From contig OX291545.1 in NCBI GenBank assembly GCA_946406115.1, positions 6,510,001-6,574,000 of the forward strand: 64,000 nt of DNA, read 5' to 3'. This document shows, piece after piece, positions 1 through 10,399 of the stretch. The stretch is from Apoda limacodes (taxonomy: Eukaryota > Arthropoda > Insecta > Lepidoptera > Limacodidae). A program made the position numbers and the translations under genes. How positions within the stretch are numbered: position 1 is the stretch's first letter; each line of letters starts with the position of its first letter. The notes beneath the pieces were generated by a model. It saw only the letters and a program-made list of their open reading frames with translations. It searched no databases and had not been told where the DNA came from.

Positions 1-115
1 AAAAAAAGCAATATGAATGTATTTTAACTTATGTCTGGTATCCATAACACAAGCTTTGCATAATTTGGGGTTAGAGAGCGCTTTGTGTAATGTCCAAAAA
101 TATTTATTTATTTAT
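1..115 (+). repeat. LINE-tail-like dispersed repeat, copy 1
   Basis: The words GGTATCCATAACACAAGC and GCGCTTTGTGTAATGTCC match the second copy at 37520-37600 (GGCATCCATACTCCAAGC, GGCGCTGTGTGTAATG). The segment ends in a run of TTTATTTATTTATT. I know similar sequences as the 3' ends of lepidopteran retroelements; the family assignment is from memory. It touches the window edge and may be longer. Confidence 0.5.
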
Positions 116-261
116 TATTTTTAATTATTATCGGTTTGATATTTTATAAAAAGTTTTTTTTTTGTGATTGAAAATGCTACTTGAATAGGAGTAACGATAT
201 TAAACAAGAATCTAAAAACTAGTTCTACAATAAATAGAGGTAATTATGTAATATAAATGTT

Positions 262-352
262 GTTCAAATCACACAGCGCCATCTGGTCCCCAACTAAGCA
301 ATGCTTGGAATATGGGTACTAGACAACGGATGCCAATACATAAATATATATA
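262..352 (-). repeat. LINE-tail-like dispersed repeat, inverted copy
   Basis: Read on the minus strand this contains GGCATCCG, then CCAAGCATTGCTTAGTTGGG and AGATGGCGCTGTGTG, the same order of words as at 37520-37600. It is inverted relative to the copy at 1-115. The rest of 353-1000 holds no gene and no other repeat I can define. Confidence 0.5.
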
Positions 353-1004
353 GATCTTCCAGGTATCCATTATGTTGTTGTGTATCATCATAACTACATA
401 TTCGTACCAAGTTTCAGCAGAAACGGTTCGTAATAGAAAATTCAGTATGAGAAAAATAAATCATCCCCTATTTTTCTGCCCTAAGGAATAGATATTTTTT
501 TCAATTAAAACTTACGATTTACTTGCCAAGAATCATCAATATCGGACTGCTCTGTATAGCGTCATGCCCAACATACATTAAAAAAACATATAGATATCTA
601 CATATTAAGGCGAATTTAGGACCTACTCTTTTCATCTTTCGTCGGTTAAAAAGTCAATAATTTTAGATTAAAATTAGAATTCATTTTTTGAATAGCATTT
701 CTTAAGTGATAAATGGTATATAAAGAACTTAAGAAATATCAATTTTTGCAGCAGATGATGAATAATGTTGATGAGTAGTTTTCATAAGTTATATAGTGTG
801 ATAATAAGGTTAATGGTCTAGACATTAATAAAAATAAGTATTTAAAAAGTAACAAATGTAACACTTGCGTTAGATACTAGCAATAACAATTTATAATTAC
901 TAAAAATGTGACAGATTTACAAATTTTAACGATTTCAAGATCATCAAGTGACTGACACTGTTTTGTTGAGTATGATGTCAAAATAGGCAATTTAACAGCA
1001 CGTC

Positions 1005-1039
1005 TATATAAAAGCAATACTCAACATCAAAATCATCAC
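1005..1039 (+). promoter_or_regulatory. Core promoter of cuticular protein gene 1
   Basis: TATATAAAA at 1005-1013 is followed by an ATCAC initiator at 1035-1039, which starts 30 bp after the TATA box starts. The ATG follows the initiator A by 31 bp. The same geometry recurs at three other cuticle genes in the window. A second initiator-like word, TCAGT, lies at 1044-1048. The transcription start is inferred, not measured. Confidence 0.75.
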
Positions 1040-1068
1040 ACGTTCAGTGAAATATCTTAGCATCAGTT

Positions 1069-1713
1069 ATGGCAACCAAAGTAAGTAAGAATAATATGAT
1101 AGTGTAGTTTTTATTTAGAACTTCTTTTACGAAATTTACGAGATTGATTGCAAAATAACAGAGTACAAAATTTTACGGTCATATGTGTTAGTTAAGTTTT
1201 AGGTAAAAAATTATTAATCACTTTTACCTCTATATCCAGTTCGTCGTAGTATTAGCTCTGGCAGCCGTGGCCCACAGCTCCGTGGTCCCACTGGTGCGAA
1301 CAGACGCCTCCAGCTTTGCGTATGACGTGGCAGACCCCTACACCGGTGACTTTAAGAGCCAGGCGGAGACTCGCGTAGGTGACACCGTGCGGGGACAGTA
1401 CAGCCTTCTACAGCCTGACGGCATTCAACGAGTCGTCGACTACACCGCCGGCGCCGAGGGTTTCAACGCACTCGTCCGTAACGAGCCCATTGTAGTGGCC
1501 CCCGCTCCCGTCGTCGCTGCTGCCCCGGCTGTGATCGCACCTGCTCCAGCCGTGGTTGCTACTCGTTCGTACCTACCTTACAACGCGTATCTTGGCTCTT
1601 CTGTGTTCGCTCCCAATGCAGCATTTGTCGGTCGCAGTTTACTTCATCCCTCGGTATATAACGGTCTTGCTCCCTTTGGAGCCTATGGCGCGAGAGAAGC
1701 ACCTTATTGGTAA
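1069..1713 (+). CDS. RR-2 cuticular protein 1 (two exons)
   Basis: This encodes a secreted structural protein of the cuticle. Exons are 1069-1080 (Met-Ala-Thr-Lys) and 1240-1713, joined in phase 0 with GTAAGT donor and a CAG acceptor; the start is fixed by the TATA box and splice site. The 161-residue product has a signal peptide split by the intron (cleavage probably near residue 17). An RR-2 chitin-binding domain (Chitin_bind_4 family) spans about residues 28-87, with [27 protein letters not shown] and VVDYTA motifs. An Ala/Pro/Val-rich stretch (about 90-110) and an APYW C-terminus follow. It lacks the short AAEPAVL-type segment present in genes 2 and 3. AATAAA lies at 1784-1789. The exon is much richer in GC than its flanks. 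RR-2 proteins are known to bind chitin; stage and tissue cannot be read from sequence. Confidence 0.93.
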
Positions 1714-1789
1714 TTCAGATTGATTCGATAGCCTTCTGTAACTGAAAGTATGAATGTATTATGCAATAATAGGCTAAGTTTTAAATAAA

Positions 1790-2640
1790 TACAAGAACCT
1801 AAACTATTGAAATATTAGTTTATTTCTTTTTAACTACAGTTTAGCTGAGGTTTTATGTTTTTATGAAAATTCGTCATTTATTTTGTTATTTTAAAGTTAA
1901 CTAATAGTCCAAATATTAGAATTACATGCATGTATACTGCCGAATAACATGTATCAGCATTTTTTTTTCATATAAGTACTATACATAATATGAAACTATA
2001 TAAATCGTCGTTACTTTCTTATCCTTCCCAATTTACTGTTCATGAGTCTTCGGTGTACAATTTTCGTAAAATAGTCGTCGAATCTCACTAAGAAAATAGT
2101 GAAAAATTAACAAGGAAAAACATTGCTCTATCTTCAAATTTACGGCAAACGATCCTTTTTGACAAGGCATGAAGCCAAAAACGGAATAATTTCCATTTTA
2201 AGTATTTAAATAAAACTGATTTTATTTACATATACCTTAAGAGGAGCGCAACACCCTAGAGCAAGTAAAACATTAAGGACCATGAGATCCCATAAAAGTC
2301 ATGAGGCAAAACTTTTTGCGCCTCTAAAACATCTTCAATACCACGATCTACCTCGCTCCCCGCAAACCTTCAAGTTAATTCTGACCAAGCGCTGATCGCA
2401 GACGTCAAATATTATTTAGCGCTGATCTTACCAATCGTACTTCAATGAACAAGGGGAGATGAGATAAGAGCAAGTTTAAAGACCCTAAGTTCTTCATCTT
2501 CATCTTCTCTTCTTCATCTCTACATCATGCCGATGCCACAGTACAGATAGATGCACTAAATACCTAGTTCAATAATAGGCAGTGAACGGAAGGCGACAGA
2601 AATATACCGGGGTTTTCGAATTTATTGTTAAAAAAATTGG
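1790..2640. other. Intergenic, no gene seen
   Basis: AT-rich sequence without a supported reading frame. The part near 2240-2560 is less AT-rich and may belong to an older mobile element, but I could match it to nothing else in the window. Confidence 0.4.
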
Positions 2641-4667
2641 CGAAGGGAATACTTGGGTAAATTGCCGCCAAATTATGTTGTAAAAAGATATCGCTGGTTT
2701 TGGCAAATATTTTTCAGCCTATACAGTTAGGTTTTGGATCGCGAGGTGGTTGTGAAGCTGCCGTCCATTCCGTCAGAACCTTTTTGACTCAAAAATGTGG
2801 AAATCTGCTCTTGAAGGTTGACGTAAAGAATGCCTTTAATTCAGTTGATAGGGGTGCTCTTTTGACACAAACTAAAGAAAAAATTCCAAAATTATATGGT
2901 TTTCTTTGGCAATGTTATGGTTCTTCTTCAAAGTTGACTTACAATGGAAATGAAATTACTTCCGCCGTAGGTTGTCAACAGGGTGACCCTCTGGGCCCTG
3001 CCATTTTTAGTTTGGCCATTCATCCCATCATACAACGTTTGAAATCCAAACTTAATGTTTGGTATTTGGATGATGGAACATTAGGTGGTGACTCAAATAC
3101 TTTATATGATGACCTTGCCCTTTTGATCTCTGAATTTCGCGCTATTGGTCTCAATTTAAATTTTTCAAAATGTGAACTTTTTTTTCCAGTTTTGTACCAG
3201 GATAAGGATTTGGTAATACAAAAAATTAACTTATTAGCCCCTAATATCAAAATAGTCGACAATAGTAATCTTTCTTTGTTAGGTTCGCCTATATTTGACG
3301 AATTTTTCCCTTCATTTTTTGAGGAAAAAATTCAAAGCTTTTTGCAGGTTTCAAATCGCTTAGCAAAAATCAATACTCACATGGCATTCACAATTATACG
3401 TTTCTGTCTTTTTATACCTAAATTCACATATCTTGTTAGATGTTGTCAACTCTGGAAACATACCAACATTGTTCAGAGTTTGGACAACATCATTAAAAAT
3501 ACTTTGATTTCTATGTTGAATGTAAATTTAAATCATCGAGAATGGTTACAGGCTTCTCTGCCAGTGCGATTTGGAGGTTTAGGTATCCGTTCAATTTCAG
3601 GTGTTGCTCTCCCTGCTTTCCTTTCCTCTGTTCATAGTAATCAAAATTTAATTAACAAAATTCTTTCAAATATTCCGGAAATTGTTGAAATATCTTTCAT
3701 GAACGAAGCCAAGAATACATGGACTGTAACATGCCCAGATACCGATTTTCCAAAAAATCCTTTTTCACAGCGGTTGTGGGATGGGTCGATCTGCGAACAA
3801 GTGCGGAAGCAACTCCTTAATACGTGCTTGAACTCCGCAGATCGTGCCCGTTTACTAGCTGTTGCCGAGTGGGAATCGGGTTTGTGGTTGCAGGTCCTTC
3901 CTTCACCAAAATTAGGGACCCTCCTGGATTCTTCCACTTTCAGAATTGCGACCTCCCTCCGCTTGGGTACACCATGTTGTGCTCCACACCGTTGCCAGTG
4001 TGGTGTTGCTGTCGACCAGCGTGGTCATCACGGCCTTTCTTGCACAAAGAGTGCGGGCAGGTTTTCCCGCCATGCCAGCCTTAATGACATAATACGCCGA
4101 GCTCTTGTCTCTGCCAATTGCGCGGCTGTTCTTGAACCAAACGGGCTTTTACGGGACGATGGTAAGAGACCAGACGGCATGACTCTGATTCCGTGGAGGA
4201 TGGGGCGGCCCTTAGTGTGGGATGCTACTTGCGTCGACACCCTGGCACCGTCACATCTTCAAGGAACACAGAGTAGAGCTGGTGCGGCGGCGGACTCTGC
4301 AGAAGTCATCAAAAGGCGGAAATACACTACTCTCGACAGTGGGTATGTATTTGAGCCTTTTGGGGTCGAAACCTTAGGACCGTGGGGGAAAAGTGCCAAA
4401 AAAATTTTTCGATCTTTATCTTTACGTCTGGTTGAAGCTTCTCGTGACCAAAATGCTGGCCTTTATTTTGCTCAAAGAATTTGCATTGCAATTCAACGCG
4501 GCAATACGGCCAGCATTTTGGGAACTATACCAACTGGCAACGGTCTTTTAGATATTTAATTAATTTTTAATTTTTAATTTTTATTATTTAGGTTAACATT
4601 TAAATATATTTTTGTAAAATTATTATGTTAATAAATAGAGTTATTTCTAAAAAAAAAAAAAAAAAAC
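2640..4667 (+). mobile_element. Non-LTR retrotransposon with restriction-like endonuclease, 5'-truncated copy 1
   Basis: A LINE copy that starts inside the reverse transcriptase region and ends in an AATAAA (4630-4635) and a pure A run at 4649-4666. Reading resumes in frame about 15 codons upstream of 2700 (A-K-L-C-C-K-K-I-S) but is broken further upstream near 2650 by a frameshift or stop. The long intact frame suggests a fairly recent insertion. Homologous pieces lie at 39612-40870 (minus) and about 18120-18250 (plus). Confidence 0.85.
2700..4559 (+). CDS. Reverse transcriptase plus restriction-like endonuclease polyprotein (partial)
   Basis: Partial Pol protein of a LINE; the true frame is open upstream of this TTG codon, so the start is a truncation and not a real initiator. 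Residues 8-48 carry the LGFGSRGGCEAAVH and KVDVKNAFNSV motifs with the first catalytic Asp at 41. CQQGDPLGP is at about 92-100 and the active-site box is YLDD (about 122-125), not the usual YADD. The C-terminal third has a Cys-Cys-His-Cys cluster (CCAPHRCQCG, HHGLSC, about 425-449). It is followed by RPDGMTLIPW and VWDATCVD (about 490-510), the layout of the PD-(D/E)XK-like endonuclease of R2/NeSL-type LINEs. Expected role: nicking target DNA and copying its RNA there. The clade is unsure; Utopia-like or another early-branching endonuclease group is possible. Confidence 0.83.
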   Translation: MANIFQPIQLGFGSRGGCEAAVHSVRTFLTQKCGNLLLKVDVKNAFNSVDRGALLTQTKEKIPKLYGFLWQCYGSSSKLTYNGNEITSAVGCQQGDPLGPAIFSLAIHPIIQRLKSKLNVWYLDDGTLGGDSNTLYDDLALLISEFRAIGLNLNFSKCELFFPVLYQDKDLVIQKINLLAPNIKIVDNSNLSLLGSPIFDEFFPSFFEEKIQSFLQVSNRLAKINTHMAFTIIRFCLFIPKFTYLVRCCQLWKHTNIVQSLDNIIKNTLISMLNVNLNHREWLQASLPVRFGGLGIRSISGVALPAFLSSVHSNQNLINKILSNIPEIVEISFMNEAKNTWTVTCPDTDFPKNPFSQRLWDGSICEQVRKQLLNTCLNSADRARLLAVAEWESGLWLQVLPSPKLGTLLDSSTFRIATSLRLGTPCCAPHRCQCGVAVDQRGHHGLSCTKSAGRFSRHASLNDIIRRALVSANCAAVLEPNGLLRDDGKRPDGMTLIPWRMGRPLVWDATCVDTLAPSHLQGTQSRAGAAADSAEVIKRRKYTTLDSGYVFEPFGVETLGPWGKSAKKIFRSLSLRLVEASRDQNAGLYFAQRICIAIQRGNTASILGTIPTGNGLLDI

Positions 4668-5245
4668 CAAAAGGTAAGTTCAGCTTCATTTTTCCTACTA
4701 GCTTAGTATTGTATATTTAGACATACACATTACAATAACCTGTTATTAATATTATTAAAATAAAAACTTGGGTAAAGAAACTAATATCGTTCCGCATGAT
4801 AATTTGTACTGTTTAATAATTTAATTTCTTTTGTTTATGGTGACCAAATGCAACGGGTTATAATAACTATCCAGTTATATTTTTAAGCTCACCGCGCACC
4901 GGGACTTTCATCACACAAAAATAATTTGAAAATGGTATCACCATTATAGGAAGCCCATCAAGAGCATAAATCATGCTGCGTCATCTTAGTACAAAATAAA
5001 TAATCAAAGGAAAGTGTTGCCATCTGTCCCCCAAATCAGATAGTAATTTATGTACTAGTATACAATTTAATTTTACATAAATTTCGCAGATGTATATAGT
5101 AAGAATTGGAAATTGTCTAGGATTGCCAGTTCAAAACATTGTAAATAGTTTAGTAGAATCCGTTCATCATAACATAACATAAAAATTATAGTATAAGAAC
5201 AGAAGCTTATCCATGTTTGTGAATGCAACATATATTTATATTAAT
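4668..5245. other. Intergenic, no gene seen
   Basis: AT-rich, no supported frame. Near 5015-5080 the words GTTGCCATCTGTCCCCCAA and TGTACTAGTATACAA are weakly like the LINE-tail repeat at 262-352, in poor condition. Confidence 0.35.
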
Positions 5246-5246
5246 A

Positions 5247-5665
5247 ACTAGCTTCTGCCAGCGGCTTCGCCCGCGCTAAATTTCGTTATCGGCGTAGGTT
5301 CTTACGGCAGCTCCTAAATTATAGAAAAAAAATAAACTATCAAATATTCCCTCCTTAATGGCATAATACATTCGTGTCTGTGAAACCATCGAAATACCCA
5401 ACCCAATCTGTCAAGCTCTTTAGAAGTTATGTGAAAAAGATAAGTACGGCAGGGCAATTCTTACTACCCGTTGTCCTATTACCCGTTTTCCCGTAGTAAT
5501 GAAGCATTTTCCCGCGGTAAAAAGTAGCCTATTTTTATCAGGGATAATGTCGGCTTCTAATGGTAAAAGAATTTTTCAAATTGGTCCAGTAGTTTTGGAG
5601 CCTATTCAATACAAACATACTAACATACAAATCTTGTCTCTTTGTAATATTAGTATAGATATACC
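5247..5665 (+). repeat. SINE-like lepidopteran repeat, copy 1
   Basis: Begins ACTAGCTTCTGCC, continues GCGGCTTCGCCCGCG, and ends TAATATTAGTATAGAT. Copies at 16229-16450 (minus) and 32518-33122 (plus, stacked) share both ends. This head and tail pair is very common in moths and butterflies; I associate it with Metulj-type SINEs, but that name needs checking. Confidence 0.6.
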
Positions 5666-5779
5666 AAGGGACTGAATACAATGGACAACTTGAAGGGCTA
5701 CTTGTCGGTTTTTCGGGCACGCATCAAAGGGAATCGCTTGTAGTTGGATGCGCGTGCCCACACGATCGCCGATCATTCA

Positions 5780-6541
5780 TTCTCCGGAGAACAGTAAGTC
5801 GTGCGTATGTCGCGTGTGACGTTTTATGCAGGGCCTGGAGAAGAAGCTGTAGAATTGCGGTTGATGTTCACTGATTCGGGCCTTCGTTTGTCTCTGACAT
5901 ATGCTGGGGCCAGTAGACCCTGGTATACGCTTCGTCTGAATTCTTTCAAAGTCAAAGGGCTTAGGTCCGTGCATGAAGAGGACTGTAGTTCTTTATAAAT
6001 TAAAAAAGCATTGACAATACTACAATCAAGGAAATGAAAGAAAATCCTGTGCCACCACTTGTGGGATTTTCTATCAACAGCATAACTTCCTTTCAGTTGA
6101 CCGAATTTATCAACGAAGTTCATATTCGCATTGTAATCTTTCACTGATTCCGGACATGATACTTCAATACTGGTACCATCACACTGTCGGCCGGTAACTT
6201 TTCCGACATCCTTAGGGTCATGATAATTTGTTAACATGAAAACTGATCTCTAATCTTTCCATTTCAAAAAAGATATTTTTGTGTCACTCATCCGGTAATC
6301 ATGTTCACCTCTTTGCAAATGCTTGTCTTCTTTTAGCGTTGGTAAGAACTTTCTATTTGAGTTCACAGTTCCACAGGCGAAAATATTATCTTCTCGTAAT
6401 TTAACTTGCAAAGGGTAACTGTTGAAATAATTGTCAAAATAGACCTTATGATTTTTATGTTTCAAATTTTCGCAAAAATTTCTTACAACTTTACCACCTA
6501 AGTCAGTTTCAACGCTAGCACCCTGCGTTCCCGTGTAAACT
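5780..6541 (-). pseudogene. piggyBac-type transposase, truncated and broken
   Basis: Remnant of a piggyBac-superfamily DDD transposase, the enzyme that cuts and pastes an element at TTAA. Read on the minus strand from 6541, one frame gives a YTGTQG segment, then VYFDNYFNS (second catalytic Asp of the family) and FACGTVNSNRK. After an in-frame TAG (about 6247) it continues with NFVDKFGQLKG (third catalytic Asp, near 6105) and KWWHRIFFHFLDCSIVNAF, a signature of the C-terminal half. The N-terminal half with the first Asp is absent, and no TTAA-flanked ends are visible. It sits between a SINE-like repeat and a short inverted-repeat element. It should be inactive. Confidence 0.85.
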
Positions 6542-6579
6542 TAATAATATATACATATATTGTGCTACTCGTCATATTT

Positions 6580-6765
6580 CGTATTAAAATTAAAAAGAAA
6601 TCCAAAATTCGTTTTATTTTTAACCGACTTCATAAAAGGAGGAGATTCTTAATTCTTCGGGTTTTTTTTTATGTATGTTCCCTGATTACTCAAAGACGCC
6701 TTGACCGATTCGAGAAATTCTTTTTTTATTTAAAAGTGTATACTTCCCACGTATTAATTAAGTAA
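6580..6765 (+). repeat. Dispersed repeat fragment (ACCGACTTCA type)
   Basis: Contains AACCGACTTCATAAAAGGAG, TTCTTAATTCTTCGG and GACCGATTCGAGAAATTC. These words are familiar from a dispersed lepidopteran repeat whose ends resemble the inverted repeats of the element at 6936-7134, so the two may be parts of one family. The small frame here is not a gene. Confidence 0.4.
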
Positions 6766-6935
6766 ATTTAAAACTTAAACTTTTTTAGAAAAAAAATAAT
6801 TGATCTTAATTTGGAACCGATGAAACGTCCTTTATATTGACGATATTATTAAATTTTGTTACGAATATGGATGCTTTAAGTGTACGAGAAAAAAAGCAAT
6901 TCGTCATTCAAAAGTAAAAAATAAAAACTTTATAA

Positions 6936-7134
6936 CAAAAAAAAAAACAACCGGTTGCAAATAGATGCACTAAAAAGGTATAAAATATCATCTGCATTAT
7001 CTATGTACCTAACAGTTTATAACACACTTCACTTGCATGGAACCAACTTCAAACTGTAATTCAGATCAGATTTTTGGAAATAAATATTTATTTTTACCTA
7101 TTTAGTACATCTTTTTGAAGCCGGTTGTTTTTTT
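6936..7134. mobile_element. Short non-autonomous element with 35-bp inverted ends
   Basis: Left end AAAAACAACCGGTTGCAAAT continuing to about 6973, and right end (about 7099-7134) is its inverted counterpart, GAAGCCGGTTGTTTTTTT at the outer edge. The roughly 200-bp body has no coding potential. It is a MITE-like element; no target duplication was confirmed. Confidence 0.6.
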
Positions 7135-7250
7135 AGTAATTTGGATTAAGTTAAAGTCAACTAATAAATTCAAACAGGGTCTTTCAGATCTTATGAATCT
7201 CTCCTTTTGATATATGTATAATCTGCACTTGAACGGTTTTATTCTTACAG
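7135..7250 (+). repeat. Dispersed repeat shared with 17272-17372
   Basis: AATTTGGATTAAG, GTCAACTAATAAATT, CAGATCTTATGAATCT and GCACTTGAACGGTTTT match, in order, the reverse complement of 17272-17372. Both copies end in an ACCGG-like word, which points to a transposable-element end and not to conserved gene flank. Confidence 0.55.
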
Positions 7251-7414
7251 TGTAACTGTCAGCATTATATTGAACGTACACTTGATATCTTTAATTTCCA
7301 TTTGTATTTTCTGTTACTTGTACGTAATTTCCCAACCAGTACCTAGCAGAGTTAGATTCTACAATTGACCTCTTTTTTGAAGTTGGACTTATACCTTACT
7401 GCACAGCTTATGTT

Positions 7415-7640
7415 TTTAAGGGTTCCGTACCACCAAAGTTCGTAAAAACAGAACCCTTATAGGATCACTTTGTTGTCCGCCTGTCTGTTTGTCTCTCAAG
7501 ACCGTTTTATCCAGAACGCCTGCAGATTTATTGTTGAAATTAACACCAAAAACGTATATCTACTTCCCTTGGAGTTGTTCCAAAATCAAGCTACTAAGTC
7601 AACGAAATTAATAAAACGGTCATTCATACTGCATATTTTC
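7415..7640 (+). repeat. GGTTCCGTACC-type dispersed repeat, fragment
   Basis: AGGGTTCCGTACC, then GGATCACTTTGTTGTCCG, CTTGGAGTTGTTCC and AAGTCAACG. The same words in the same order occur at 50800-50910. It abuts the cuticle pseudogene at 7645. Confidence 0.55.
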
Positions 7641-7644
7641 CATA

Positions 7645-7797
7645 CTCCCAATGCAACGTTCGGAATCAACGGTCACAGTTTTCTTCACCCCTCTGTCTAT
7701 AATGCTCTCAGTCCTTTTGACGCCTATGGTACGAGAGTAGGAAGTAGATTATTGGTAGTTCAAACTTACCCGGTTCGAAAGTGATCACCAATGTACA
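7645..7797 (+). pseudogene. Decayed 3' end of an RR-2 cuticular protein gene
   Basis: Translation gives PNATFGINGHSFLHPSVYNA and LSPFDAYGTRV, matching the C-terminal [18 protein letters not shown] and PFGAYGARE of gene 1. A short insertion within the last codons (near 7740) shifts the frame and removes the APYW end. The match runs into the 3' flank (CCCGGTTCGAAAGTGATCACC against CCTGGCTCGAAAATCCACC after gene 3), which argues for an ordinary gene copy that was truncated at its 5' side. The chitin-binding domain, signal peptide and promoter are gone, replaced by a dispersed repeat. It cannot make a cuticle protein. Confidence 0.82.
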
Positions 7798-8711
7798 AAT
7801 AATTTAAGAGAGGTAGGGCACAGCAAGTACTCGTTCGAACAAGCTGCCTGAACAATTAAAGCGGGGTATAGCGAGTACTTGCTCGAATGAGCAGCCTGAA
7901 CTGGGGAAGTACCTCCACCTTACAGAAAACCATAATAAGCCATAATAACACTAACATTGAGTAGTGTTGTGTTAGTAAGGTTGCCAGAGCTCTTTGAGGA
8001 TTGGCTACGCGGACAGCGGAGGACCGGCGGTGCTTGCTGCTGTCATTGCTCGGCGTAGGCGCGGTGTGCTGGTACGGCGGTAAGGGAGACCTGATGAAAC
8101 GGCTAACCGCTGGCCGCCCACAGGTTGAACGGGTTTCCGAACCCAGGTATCACTTAATCTCCGCCCTGGGAGGCTGATCCGCCAACCTGTGTAAAGTCTC
8201 TGAAGAAGTAGTCGTGCCGGAGAAGGAGACTAGAGTGGACCCGGCTACTACAACAGAGGGGGATCAGGGGCCCTTCCGCCCGCCGTGTCAGCAACCGTAT
8301 TATGTGTGATGAGCTTTGGCAGTTCTTATACCGCACCTTTTGTCCGCTTAGCTGTATGTGCAGTTAATCCTCATATTTAGTCTCAGTAACTTTTTTGAAA
8401 AAATGGCAAGAGAGAAAAGAAGTTTTTTCAGCGGCCACTCCGTCCACATTTAATGAGGACTTTTGTAACATAAGTGGCGTTCACGCAAATCTTAACACAG
8501 ACCACCACCTGGAGACTGCGCAGCCGATGATTCTTTTTCTAACGGAGACGCAGATATCCTGCCCGGCCGATACATCATACCATCATTATCCCGGCTACAA
8601 ACTCGAGCACAATTTTGTGAGTCGTGCTGGTGTATGTATATGTTCGTCTGGGAGGATATCTGCTGTCGCCGCCTTCATAGCCTTGAAGACAGGGACCTGT
8701 CGATATTGTGA

Positions 8712-9000
8712 GTGCGCGTAGATAACGGCGGCCACACTCGCATCTATGCGTGTCTATACAGGCCTCATAACGGTGACACGGACGTAGCTCGACTCTTCAC
8801 GCACCTAAGTTTAATGACTGACAAATTTCTAGAGCAATTTCCCACAGCAGAAATAGTTATTTTGGGAGACTTCAACGCCCACCATCGTGAGTGGCTCAAT
8901 TCTCGAACCAATAACTAGTCAGGGATATCTGCTCATGAATTTGCTTTGACCTATGGATTCTCTCAGCTGGTATTTACTCCAACGAGAATACCAGGCGCCG
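8712..9000 (+). pseudogene. LINE AP-endonuclease domain fragment
   Basis: The frame carries IYACLYRPH, EIVILGDFNAHHREWL (the GDFNAHH box includes a catalytic Asp of AP-type endonucleases) and, after a stop at 8916-8918, a further stretch, GISAHEFALTYGF-like. This domain nicks DNA to prime reverse transcription. It is broken by the stop and by truncation, and copy B at 24711-24986 lacks that stop. Confidence 0.75.
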
Positions 9001-9044
9001 AGCAAAGCGAGGAGACTGATGCAGAACCCCCTTAACCTACCTTT

Positions 9045-9550
9045 AACCTAATAGCGATGTTCAGTTGCAAGATCATTTGCAAGACAAGGTGAAGCTGGCG
9101 ACCAAACAACTAGGTGTACTCAACAGAGCGTGGCAGTACTTCACGTCGGGGCAGAGGTTGCAGCTTTACAAGTAGCAAGTTCGGCCCCTATGGAGTACTG
9201 CTGCCATCTCTGAGCGGGTGTACCCTGATACCAGCTTGGCCTTTTTGACTCGGTTCTACGACGGACTGTGAGAAATGTAGACGATCCCAAACTCACTTAC
9301 CGTATCGAACCCTTAAGTCTGAGGAGTGACTTTGCCTGTGTGTGTTCTATCGCTTGTACTATGGGATGTGTTCTGAGGAATTTTTCGAAATGATGCCCAC
9401 GGCTACTTTCTACCATCGCCGCTCGCCAACGGCAGGGAATTCATTCTCACACTTTAGAACCGAAATGGTCGCGTACAGTGCGGTTTCAGAGAACCTTCCT
9501 CCCGCGAACGCTTGGGTTGTAGAATGTGTTCCCTGCCAAGGTTTTTAAGG
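9045..9550 (+). pseudogene. LINE Pol C-terminal remnant
   Basis: Broken frames include QLGVLNRAWQYFTSGQR-like and, at 9342-9440, FYRLYYGMCSEEFFEMM and ATFYHRRSP. They align with copy B at 25652-25984 (VFYRLYNGLCSEELFEMM). Several stops and frameshifts are present. Confidence 0.7.
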
Positions 9551-9699
9551 GCTAAAGTATAGGGTTCATCAAGAATGAAGTAATTGGATTTTTGGCAACG
9601 CGCGAGTGATACCCCTGGTATAACAAGCGTTCATTTGCCACGGTGACCGCTTACCATCAGGCGGACCGTGTGCTTGTTGGCCACCTTGGTGGTATAAAG

Positions 9700-10390
9700 A
9701 AAAAATAAAAGTATGAATGAATTTTCCGAACAGTCTAGGCTTAAAATAATACAATTAAAATATTTTATGGTTTTAATTCATACTAGCTTGTGTTTACCTA
9801 CCCACGTTAGTTCGTCAGCTGTAGTTTTTGTCTAATCTTCAAAATCTTCTATTTAGGGTTCAGTGCTTCATTAAAATCCTTTTTTTTTGTATTTAACTAA
9901 AAAAAATTACCTATGCTTTAATTTAAAAAACAAAATTATAGAAAATCTAGGTTTTTAACACTCAGATTGAGAAAACATAGCAAAATATACGTTTTGTGTA
10001 AAACAAACAGCATATATTTTTTTTGTAATCATCCTCAAACCTTTGAAAATAAAATGCTAGTAAAACTAAGATATCTTAGAATATATCACATTTTTGGTAT
10101 GTTCTTAGTCTCTCTTACTCTTACCATACTCACTTGACAAGTTCGTCTTGTTCAAATGCCGCAGGTGAAACGGTCGTGGTGGTGTGCACGGTGAACATTA
10201 TAATAATAATATAAAAAATATGGATCAAATGCCACACCTCTGCCATGCGCGACTACTGGCGGGTTAAAGATATTTGTGACCATTACGTAGCTTGAATAGG
10301 TGACTATTTTACGTTATTTCGTTATTCAGCACTGTATGATCCTCAACTTCGAACCTACGCCCCAGACCTTATACTCAGCAGACATATTTC
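9700..10390. other. Intergenic, no gene seen
   Basis: AT-rich sequence without supported frames or recognisable repeats. Confidence 0.35.
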
Positions 10391-10399
10391 TGTAGCCAC

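Larger units (their letters stand above)
7985..9700 (+). mobile_element. AP-endonuclease LINE, copy A, internally deleted
   Basis: GC-rich leader (about 7985-8390) that probably is the element's 5' part. Endonuclease-region frames follow at 8395-8990, then a junction near 9000-9045, and then the C-terminal region and 3' tail (9045-9690). The reverse transcriptase core is missing. Comparison with copy B (24640-26475) shows that each copy has lost a different internal part. The tail from about 9570 to 9690 is the same repeat as at 26290, 28116 and 58795. Confidence 0.75.

Noticed and set aside
5801..5998. Plus-strand frame over the piggyBac remnant
   Set aside because: It is a shadow of the minus-strand transposase frame.
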